DNA from: Nemertoderma westbladi
Taxonomy: Eukaryota > Xenacoelomorpha > Nemertodermatida > Nemertodermatidae
NCBI GenBank assembly: GCA_032718475.1
Contig: JAUCBJ010008006.1
Location: 1 to 64,000 of the forward strand
DNA: 64,000 bases
Direction: 5' to 3'
Each line of letters begins with the position of its first letter. The stretch's first letter is position 1. The notes under the pieces were generated by a model, which saw nothing but the letters and a program-made list of their open reading frames with translations, ran no database searches and was not told where the DNA came from. Made by a program: the position numbers and the translations under genes. This document shows, piece by piece, positions 34,920-43,219 of the stretch.

Positions 34920-35270
34920 TGAGCCCGCGAACGCGAGTTGGAAAGAACCATTAAACCCCGGAGGTTTCTAACTGCCTATGGTCCACCCACGGCTCTCGTT
35001 CAGACCACTCGTAAAGGACCCGTAAGAGCGGCTGTCTTAAAACGAGCTCTCAAAGCCGTTAGACCTCTCTCCCCCGACGTTGATGTCAATCAACCAGGTA
35101 CTTCGACTGGCGGATACACCGACCATAATCCTACACCCTCTGATGCAATCATATTGCACCCTTCACCCAGGAGTTATAGCCCTCCTTGTAAAGTGGCTCG
35201 CCCCAAAGAGAAAAAGACTCTGGCTAGCTTTAAAAAACTGCGTAAACGCCGTCCGCGCAAGAAAGACTAA
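34920..35270 (+). CDS. Basic tail ORF in the same frame as the extra ORF
   Basis: About 116 codons in the same frame as the 1,295-codon ORF, separated from it by TGA at 34902-34904 and TGA at 34917-34919. It has no ATG at its start. It is Arg/Pro-rich at first and ends in a dense basic run (FKKLRKRRPRKKD) before TAA at 35268-35270. It looks like a nucleic-acid-binding C-terminal tail that once belonged, or still belongs by readthrough, to the large protein. The first stop context, TGA CGG, is a known leaky type in some RNA viruses, but the second TGA four codons later makes plain readthrough unlikely. Confidence 0.6.
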
Positions 35271-35340
35271 CTGTTTAGAGTATTTACATATATTAGAAAC
35301 TGTGATTTTTGTATATTTATAAACTTGAATCCCATTTTCT

Positions 35341-35348
35341 GGGAGCGG
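35341..35348 (+). other. Candidate polypurine tract
   Basis: GGGAGCGG directly precedes the 3' LTR start (TGTAAAAG at 35349). It is the position at which plus-strand DNA synthesis is primed in LTR elements; the tract is short and has one C. Confidence 0.5.
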
Positions 35349-36515
35349 TGTAAAAGCTTTTGCGGATATACTCAGTCCCCCTCGCCCGCAAGGTACCGTT
35401 ATAGGTGTTTTAACGGACATAAAAGTCATTCTTCGATATGTGTGCTTTGGTGGACATGGTAAGGCAAAAAACCCGCAATACGTAAAATACCCTGGCACAG
35501 CTTAGCCTTGATGATTCAGATTACGACATCTAACAGCTGGTTGCTGACATGGAAACGGCCATTGGACACATGGTTCTTTGTTTAGCTTAACAGCCAATCA
35601 GAGCGATTTTTTCTGTCGATGTGGAGCTTTTTGGCAGATCATGCTAAGAGTGTTCAGTCTTACTGCTTTTTCTTGATACTGTTGTGTTGTTTCTATCTAG
35701 GCCAGGAACACCGGCTCTAGAGTCAACTCGTTTTCATACTTTAAAAGAAACATTAGTAGGCTTAAATTATAGAGCGTATAACTGTTATCTTATCTCAATT
35801 CATTCTTACATTATCGGTTCAACATACATTATTATACTGCTGTTTACTGTTGTGTTTTGGTTGAATATTATTTGGAGAACATATATAAAGAACCCAAATT
35901 TCCCAATTTTCTTGATACACTACAGGTTAGAGAGACGGGTTATATATAGTGATTGCGACTTATATTATTGTGGTTTGTAGTGAATTTAATGCTATTTGAT
36001 AAGCACTACATGAGTCCGTTGCTGTTCTCTTTATATATGATAAAATTCATTGACGGTCGGCAAATTAGTGAGCAGTATTGTGTGTTACCGGTAGTGTGCA
36101 TGATTGTGACTGATAACTAAGCATTTCCTAAAGAATGCGCCTCATACGTGAATCATAAGCCTTACCGACTTACCGTTGTGATTAGTATAAGTCATATCTC
36201 TGTTTACCTAGATAGAGCGCCACGTCCTAAAGGAACTGTTAATATTTCCCGAAAGTGAATAATATTAGTCAGAAATTATTTATTAACGATCAATCGAATA
36301 ATACAGTAAGCTTACACTGCAATAATAATCTAAGCCCTCAGAATCCAGTCTCCCGGGTATATCCAGCGGGTGAATGGACGCGCACTAGGCTGGCTTCTGC
36401 TAATGTTGTGTTTATTGGTATTAAATATTTGTCAACTTCTAAAGTCTATTGATAAACCAAAAGACATATAAATTTTGGCAGGTTAAACTGCTAAAGGTCT
36501 TCAAAAGCGCGTACA
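35349..36515 (+). repeat. 3' LTR
   Basis: A direct repeat of 18219-19385, 1,167 bp, with three substitutions relative to the 5' copy. It is followed by GAATG (36516-36520), the right copy of the target-site duplication. Confidence 0.95.
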
Positions 36516-36520
36516 GAATG

Positions 36521-37030
36521 TTTATGGGGTTGTGGGAGTAGGAAAGGCGATTTTAAGAATATAATTACGTATTATATGAAAAACAAATGGCAAGAGGTCC
36601 GTCGGTAAAAAACTGTTATGTTGTTGGCCGGATAAACAGCATATTTTTATAATAATATTTAATTATTTATATTGCATCTTTCTGAGTTTTTAGTTTCCAA
36701 GAAGAGCAACTGACATTTGTCTAATCATTTAACCATTTTTATTACCACCTTAAAAAAACCGCTGTCACAAAAAATTTACACGTTATACCGTAACCTATTG
36801 TGACTTTTAAACTAAATCAATACAAGTAAGTTTTACTTAAAATCAACACAACACATCCAATTTTATTATCTTGTGAAGAATTATAATGATTGAAAACTTT
36901 AACAAAATCCAACGATTATGTATTGTAAAACAGCACAATATTTTTTAAAATAAATAAATATAAATAAACAGACCTATAAACATGTACTAAAATATTAAAT
37001 AAATAAATGGATCACGGCTCCAGTTTGGGT
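36521..37030. other. Unique AT-rich spacer
   Basis: The sequence lies between the BEL element and the 50-bp array. I see no coding or structured feature in it. Confidence 0.4.
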
Positions 37031-38631
37031 GCCTGCAGATGGAACGCCAGGTGCAGGTCGGATCCATACGAGGAGACACTGGCTGCAGATGGAACGCCAG
37101 GTGCAGGTCGGATCCATACGTGGGGACATTGGCTGCAGATGGAACGCCAGGTGCAGGTCGGATCCATACGAGGGGACACTGGCTGCAGATGGAACGCCAG
37201 GTACAGGTTGGATCCATACGAGGGGACACTGGCTGCAGATGGAACGCCAGGTGCAGGTCGGATCCATACGAGGGGGCACTGGCTGCAGATGGAACGCCAG
37301 GTGCAGATGGATCCATGCGAGGGGACACTGGCTGCAGATGGAACGCCAGGTGCAGGTTGGATCCATACGAGGGGACACTGGCTGCAGATGGAACGCCAGG
37401 TGCAGGTTGGATCCATACGAGGGGACACTGGCTGCAGATGGAACGCCAGGTGCAGGTTGGATCCATACGAGGGGACACTGGCTGCAGATGGAACGCCAGG
37501 TGCAGGTCGGATCCATACGTGGGGACATTGGCTGCAGATGGAACGCCAGGTGCAGGTCGGATCCATACGAGGGGACACTGGCTGCAGATGGAACGCCAGG
37601 TGCAGGTTGGATCCATACGAGGGGACACTGGCTGCAGATGGAACGCCAGGTGCAGGTCGGATCCATACGAGGGGACACTGGCTGCAGATGGAACGCCAGG
37701 TGCAGGTTGGATCCATGCGAGGGGACACTGGCTGCAGATGGAACGCCAGGTGCAGGTTGGATCCATACGAGGGTACATTGGCTGCAGATGGAACGCCAGG
37801 TGCAGGTCGGATCCATACGAGGGGACATTGGCTGCAGATGGAACGCCAGGTGCAGGTCGGATCCATACGAGGGGACATTGGCTGCAGATGGAACGCCAGG
37901 TGCAGGTCGGATCCATACGAGGGGACACTGCCTGCGGATGGAACGCCAGGTGCAGGTCGGATCCATGCGAGGGGACACTGGCTGCAGATGGAACGCCAGG
38001 TGCAGGTTGGATCCATACGAGGGTACATTGGCTGCAGATGGAACGCCAGGTGCAGGTCGGATCCATACGAGGGGACATTGGCTGCAGATGGAACGCCAGG
38101 TGCAGGTCGGATCCATACGAGGGGACATTGGCTGCAGATGGAACGCCAGGTGCAGGTCGGATCCATACGAGGGGACACTGCCTGCGGATGGAACGCCAGG
38201 TGCAGGTCGGATCCATGCGTGGGGACATTGGCTGCAGATGGAACGCCAGGTGCAGGTCGGATCCATACGAGGGGACACTGCCTGCGGATGGAACGCCAGG
38301 TGCAGGTCGGATCCATGCGAGGGGACATTGGCTGCAGATGGAACGCCAGGTGCAGGTCGGATCCATGCGAGGGGACATTGGCTGCAGATGGAACGCCAGG
38401 TGCAGGTCGGATCCATGCGTGGGGACACTGGAGCAGATGGAACGCCAGGTGCAGGTCGGATCCATGCGAGGGGACATTGGGTGCAGATGGAACGCCAGGT
38501 GCAGGTCGGATCCATACGAGGGGACATTGGCTGCAGATGGAACGCCAGGTGCAGGTCGGATCCATACGAGGGGACATTGGCTGCAGATGGAACGCCAGGT
38601 GCAGGTCGGATCCATACGAGGGGACACTGGA
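37031..38631. repeat. 50-bp minisatellite, about 32 units, open in many frames
   Basis: The unit contains CAGATGGAACGCCAGGTGCA followed by GGTCGGATCCATACGAGGGG and repeats every 50 bp. Each unit carries CTGCAG and GGATCC; A/T, C/T and A/G variants mark sub-blocks. Because 50 is not a multiple of 3 and the unit lacks stops, five overlapping frames of over 530 codons arise on both strands. I treat these as repeat artefacts. One unit near 37,300 and one near 38,430 are shortened by about 2-3 bp. Confidence 0.97.
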
Positions 38632-38859
38632 GCAAGATGAACAGTGTGAAATTCTTCGGTTGATCCTCCGCAGAGGCGACATGCGCCTGAGGGTGTTGGT
38701 CGCCAACAGCTACGTGAGCTGCACAGATTTTAGATTTTAAGTTTTTAGATTTTCAGATTTTAAGTTGACTTTATAGGCAACTCTCAGGGAGGAGGCGATA
38801 CCTCGACTTTTTAGGTGGTCGAAGTGTGCGCTAGAGGAATTTTTTGTTGACAATACCAC

Positions 38860-39480
38860 CCCAAGATAGGAAAAACTCAACAAAACCCAACCGGTTGACC
38901 CCTATAAGTTAAATTATTATCGGACTGGGCGAGCCTCCCCCGCCCCCTTCTGAATTTAATGGCCTTTGTTTTCGTCATGTTTACAGTTAGTTTATTTTCT
39001 TCGCAGAGTTTGTCTAGTGCTGCTTCGACGTTTTAGAGAATTTCCGTAGATGGCTAGGTCGTCGGCATATAGAAGGAGGAAGACTCCCGTAACGACTGCT
39101 GCTGGGAGATCTGCAATCATCAAGCTGAGTAAAAGAGGCGACATTGGATGATACCAACCATTTGGGTAATAGGGTCCACAAGACAACTCCCCACACAGAT
39201 GCAAATAAAGTTTACGGCAATGAGCGCCCATATGGCCTTTATAAATTTCTTAATTACTCCGAGATTTTGTAGTTTAACACAGAGAAGGCGTCGGTCCACT
39301 GAATCAAAGCTTTGGTGAAGTCAATGAAAATACAAAACATATGACCACTGGGTGCTGCCAAGGTAGATGACACGGAAGAAAGTAGATATCGCACCGCCAT
39401 AACAGTTGACCTGCCATTCATTCATTTCATATCCGGATTCCACAGGCGGTTTAATTATCAAGATTAATATAGAATTAAAA
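38860..39480 (-). pseudogene. Decayed non-LTR retrotransposon reverse transcriptase
   Basis: On the minus strand, conserved reverse transcriptase motifs appear in order but in changing frames: a motif-A-like stretch near 39,290-39,340 (FCIFIDFTKA), SPLLLSLMIADLP (about 39,105-39,145) and the catalytic LLYADDLAIYG (about 39,040-39,075). Frame changes and stops show an old, inactive fragment. The family is not assignable from what remains. Confidence 0.75.
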
Positions 39481-39917
39481 GATATAAAAAGGCACATCTA
39501 TCAGCGCTTGCAATTCTAGGGTGGTCATGGATTAATAAATAAAATTGACTGATGAAATTTGCCCTACGCAAGTTTTGTAAAATAATCAATTAAAACCTCA
39601 TGGCGTTCCCAATGAGTATTGTATAGTTCAACACTGAGAAAATGTATATCAGTCTAAACGCGTTTTTCAGAGATACTTGTCAGGGATGGCAACATTAATA
39701 GCCAGGAATAATTTTCATATTGGGTGAATAATTTGATGTTCTAATTCCATGGCATGCCGCTAGGTGGTGCTAAATATCTCAATTTCAAGGCTTAATAACT
39801 TTTGAAGGAGTTTTTTATTTTTATTTAGTAGTTTTTAACGATAAATTATACATTATACATATATAATGTACAAAGTGGGGCCTTCGTGCAGAACGTCACA
39901 TGTAGAATTGCAGACCG
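39481..39917. other. Unique AT-rich spacer
   Basis: No supported gene. It precedes the duplicated segment carrying the SINE. Confidence 0.4.
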
Positions 39918-40178
39918 ATACAGCTTGCCAACACATTGTTACTATCAATAATCAAAAATCAGGGGCTAATAAAACGGCAGCTGGCTTTGAAATTAATACC
40001 CCATATCTCAAGAACCGGTGGCCTAGTGGTTGTAGTCTCGGCTTCCACCTCGAGGTCCCAGGTTCGAATCCGACACCACGCTGATGAGACCCAGTAAGGT
40101 CGAAACGCGTACGTGGTTTGGAGAGGTATGAGATATTAATTTCAAGAAAAATTACGCGATTCTTAAATTTGTACACTA
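39918..40178 (+). mobile_element. tRNA-derived SINE copy 1 with embedded hammerhead motif
   Basis: A tRNA-like promoter is complete: A box TGGCCTAGTGG (40019-40029) and B box GGTTCGAATCC (40061-40071), 31 bp apart. The pieces fit RNA polymerase III internal promoters. A hammerhead-like motif starts 3 bp after the B box. The tail includes AAGAAAAATTACGCGATTC. This copy shares its upstream flank (from ACAGCTTGCC) with copy 2, so the two probably arose by tandem duplication of an already inserted SINE. It is not a functional tRNA gene because no acceptor or anticodon stem can be completed. Confidence 0.85.
40075..40117 (+). ncRNA. Type I hammerhead ribozyme-like motif (SINE copy 1)
   Basis: All core blocks are present in order. 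Stem I is ACCACG (40075-40080) with CGTGGT (40112-40117). CTGATGA spans 40081-40087. Stem II is GACC/GGTC with loop CAGTAA (40088-40101). GAAA spans 40102-40105, a very short stem III ACGCGT spans 40105-40110, and A at 40111 is the predicted cleavage position (after GTA). Short stem III is typical of hammerheads in metazoan retrozymes and Penelope-like elements, where activity may need dimers. Activity here is untested. Confidence 0.75.
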
Positions 40179-40329
40179 CCCGGTTAAAAAGTACGCATGT
40201 GATGGGATTAGTCCTACAATTGCGCCAATAAAAGATAAGTTATTTTCGGTAAAATAAACTTATCATTCGAGGTTAAGACCCCTAGATCCCTTCCTATAAT
40301 AATAAATGTATAATAACAAACACCTCGAA

Positions 40330-40605
40330 AAATACAGCTTGCCAACACATTGTTACTATCAATAATCAAAAATCAGGGGCTAATAAAATGGCAGCTGGCT
40401 TTGAAATTAATACTCCATATCTCAAGAACCTGTGGCCTAGTGGTAGTAGTCTCGGCTTCCACATCGAGGTCCCAGGTTCGAATCCGACACCACGCTGATG
40501 AGACCCAGTAAGGTCGAAACGCGTACGTGGTTTGGAGAAATATGAGATATTAATTTCAAGAAAAATTACGCGATTCCTGAATTTGTACATTGTTACTATC
40601 AATAA
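40330..40605 (+). mobile_element. tRNA-derived SINE copy 2 with embedded hammerhead motif and target duplication
   Basis: A box TGGCCTAGTGG (40433-40443) and B box GGTTCGAATCC (40475-40485). The body at 40366-40586 is flanked by a 19-bp direct repeat ACATTGTTACTATCAATAA (40347-40365 and 40587-40605), consistent with LINE-mediated insertion. It differs from copy 1 by only a few substitutions and a 1-bp gap in the tRNA-like part. Confidence 0.85.
40489..40531 (+). ncRNA. Type I hammerhead ribozyme-like motif (SINE copy 2)
   Basis: Identical in all 43 positions to the motif in copy 1: stem I ACCACG/CGTGGT, CTGATGA, stem II GACC/GGTC, GAAA, short stem III ACGCGT and predicted cleavage after A40525. 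The predicted cleavage sites of the two copies are 414 nt apart on one strand, so a transcript through both could release a 414-nt monomer. Confidence 0.75.
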
Positions 40606-41250
40606 ATCATGTAATTTTGACGCTCTCGGGTATTTTCAACGAAATTCAGATTACGTTACATATTTGGAATCCTTTCATTTTCCAGCTTTACACTTTTTTC
40701 AAACGGTTGTAGCTAAAGAATTATAGCAAAAATCAAAATCCTGGCTCACCAACTAAGGAGGAGGGAGATTAAACTATCTCTGTTTCAAATTTCATGCAAT
40801 CTCATTAAGATTTGTAGAAAAAGTTGGGAGGCCCGGAGATACTATCGCAGGCCCGGAGATACTATCGCAGATTCTCATATCTCAGATACTATCTCATATT
40901 TAATATGGAGACACAAGAGTATTGTTAGCACAATACAAAGTAATTACATGTCTGGAGGGAGGCATGACCCCGTGCCTTTGAATAAAAGCCGACCTACAAA
41001 CGGGCATTTACTTAATGATAATACCCTTCAACGGCTACAGAAATGAACTACCAATAATAAGAACATTCCATATTATTTGGAGGCAATGGCTGAATAGCCG
41101 CGTAAAGTTAAACTGCAACAGAGGTGTATGTAAACCGAAAGAAATAGGCCACGGTCACTCACAAATGCCTGAATGAGATGATATGAGTATGACAAGCAGC
41201 TTTGAAGTATTGGCTACCCCATAAACTATAGAAACTGTATGAGATGGCAG
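40606..41250. other. Spacer with two inverted units of the adjacent 20-bp satellite
   Basis: No gene is supported. At 40831-40870 two tandem units GCCCGGAGATACTATCGCAG are the reverse complement of the satellite that starts at 41251. Related words (GATACTATCTCATAT) follow to about 40,905. Confidence 0.7.
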
Positions 41251-42680
41251 AGTATCTCCGGGCCAGCCTTAGTATCTCCGGGCCTGAGATAGTATCTCCG
41301 GGCCGGACTTAGTATCTCAGGGCCTGAGATAGTATCTCCGGGCCGGACTTAGTATCTCAGGGCCTGAGATAGTATCTCCGGGCCGGACTTAGTATCTCAG
41401 GGCCTGAGATAGTATCTCCGGGCCGGACTTAGTATCTCCGGGCCGGACTTAGTATCTCCGGGCCGGACTTAGTATCTCAGGGCCTGAGATAGTATCTCCG
41501 GGCCGGACTTAGTATCTCCGGGCCTGAGATAGTATCTCCGGGCCGGACTTAGTATCTCCGGGCCTGAGATAGTATCTCCGGGCCGGACTTAGTATCTCCG
41601 GGCCGGACTTAGTATCTCAGGGCCTGAGATAGTATCTCCGGGCCGGACTTAGTATCTCCGGGCCTGAGATAGTATCTCCGGGCCGGACTTAGTATCTCCG
41701 GGCCGGACTTAGTATCTCCGGGCCGGACTTAGTATCTCCGGGCCGGACTTAGTATCTCAGGGCCTGAGATAGTATCTCCGGGCCGGACTTAGTATCTCAG
41801 GGCCTGAGATAGTATTTCCGGGCCGGACTTAGTATCTCCGGGCCGGTCTTAGTATCTCCGGGCCGGACTTAGTATCTCAGGGCCTGAGATAGTATCTCCG
41901 GGCCGGACTTAGTATCTCCGGGCCTGAGATAGTATCTCCGGGCCGGACTTAGTATCTCCGGGCCGGAGTTAGTATCTCCGGGCCGGACTTAGTATCTCAG
42001 GGCCTGAGATAGTATCTCCGGGCCGGACTTAGTATCTCCGGGCCGGACTTAGTATCTCAGGGCCTGAGATAGTATCTCCGGGCCGGACTTAGTATCTCCG
42101 GGCCGGACTTAGTATCTCCGGGCCTGAGATAGTATCTCCGGGCCGGACTTTATCTCCGGGCCGGAGTTAGTATCTCCGGGCCGGACTTAGTATCTCCGGG
42201 CCGGACTTAGTATCTCCGGGCCGGACTTAGTATCTCCGGGCCGGACTTAGTATCTCAGGGCCTGGGATAGTATCTCCGGGACGGACTTAGTATCTCCGGG
42301 CCGGACTTAGTATCTCCGGGCCTGAGATAGTATCTCCGGGCCGGACTTAGTATCTCAGGGCCTGAGATAGTATCTCCGGGCCGGACTTAGTATCTCAGGG
42401 CCTGAGATAGTATCTCCGGGCCGGACTTAGTATCTCAGGGCCTGAGATAGTATCTCCGGGCCGGACTTAGTATCTCCGGGCCGGACTTAGTATCTCCGGG
42501 CCGGACTTAGTATCTCAGGGCCTGAGATAGTATCTCCGGGCCGGTCCGGGCCGGACTTAGTATCTCCGGGCCGGACTTATTATCTCCGGGCCGGACTTAG
42601 TATCTCAGGGCCTGAGATAGTATCTCCGGGCCGGACTTAGTATCTCAGGGCCTGAGATAGTATCTCCGGGCCGGACTTAG
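41251..42680. repeat. 20-bp minisatellite with two alternating unit types, about 71 units
   Basis: Units are of two main kinds: AGTATCTCCGGGCCGGACTT and AGTATCTCAGGGCCTGAGAT, plus recombinants such as CCG with CTGAGAT. Both types contain GGCC-centred near-palindromes (CCGGGCCGG and CAGGGCCTG). Two irregularities occur: a 4-bp loss near 42,150 and a scrambled unit near 42,541. No frame is open. Confidence 0.97.
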
Positions 42681-43219
42681 AAAAAAAAGGGGGAACCCAT
42701 GTCCCTTTAGGGGCTCCGTACACATCACCACCCCCTAAACTATATTTACATACTTTTGTATAAAGTAGTACTTTATAGTATACTGATCCAAGGGGATTGT
42801 TTCAAAAGTAGCGTGTGAGTGAGTGAGCGCAACGAGGATCTCAATACAGTAAAGAGTAATCACGTGTTCTAGTAGGATTCACGCAAAATCTCACCATTTT
42901 GTACACAAACTTAAGTTTGTTAATTAATACAATTGTTATATCGGACATCAATGAACTTCTGAACTTATATAATATTATATACACAAACAATACAATACAA
43001 TACTTTAAAACGTAATCTATGTGAACTGTGACAATAATGAAAATCAAGAGATGAGTTCTAAAACCGTTATAAATTGGCATTAACTTAACTTAGTTATGTA
43101 ACAATTAATAAAATGTCTTTTTCCTAACAAAGTTTCAGGTTTGTTTAGGCTCATTGCCCCTAGAGTTTGTAACAACTGTTAGTAGTCAATACTGCCATAA
43201 GCGCGACAAAATAAAACCA
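42681..43219 (-). other. 3' flank / UTR side of the zinc-finger gene
   Basis: AT-rich, without coding evidence. It lies directly downstream (minus strand) of the zinc-finger stop codon, so part is probably the 3' UTR. Poly(A)-like words exist on the minus strand (for instance near 43,110), but none is decisive. Confidence 0.4.

Larger units (their letters stand above)
18219..36515 (+). mobile_element. Giant BEL/Pao LTR retrotransposon (18.3 kb) with an extra ORF
   Basis: The element is delimited by two 1,167-bp direct repeats that begin TGTAAAAG and end GCGTACA, flanked by a 5-bp duplication GAATG (18214-18218 and 36516-36520). The order is LTR, 2.2-kb leader, gag, protease, reverse transcriptase, RNase H, integrase, 1.6-kb spacer, a 1,295-codon ORF, a short basic tail and LTR. 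The YMDD reverse transcriptase, DSGST protease and integrase followed by a long C-terminal domain are those of BEL/Pao (Belpaoviridae in virus taxonomy). The LTRs differ at three positions, about 0.26%, so the insertion is recent, yet gag-pol has several breaks. This length is well above the several-kilobase size usual for the family. No envelope-like protein is evident. Confidence 0.93.

Noticed and set aside
36987-38740. Five overlapping ORFs of over 530 codons on both strands
   Set aside because: All are readings of one stop-free 50-bp satellite unit; no start context, splice signals or unique sequence.
40019-40071. Functional tRNA gene
   Set aside because: A and B boxes are present, but acceptor and anticodon stems do not form, and the copy is followed by the SINE body and flanked in copy 2 by target duplications.
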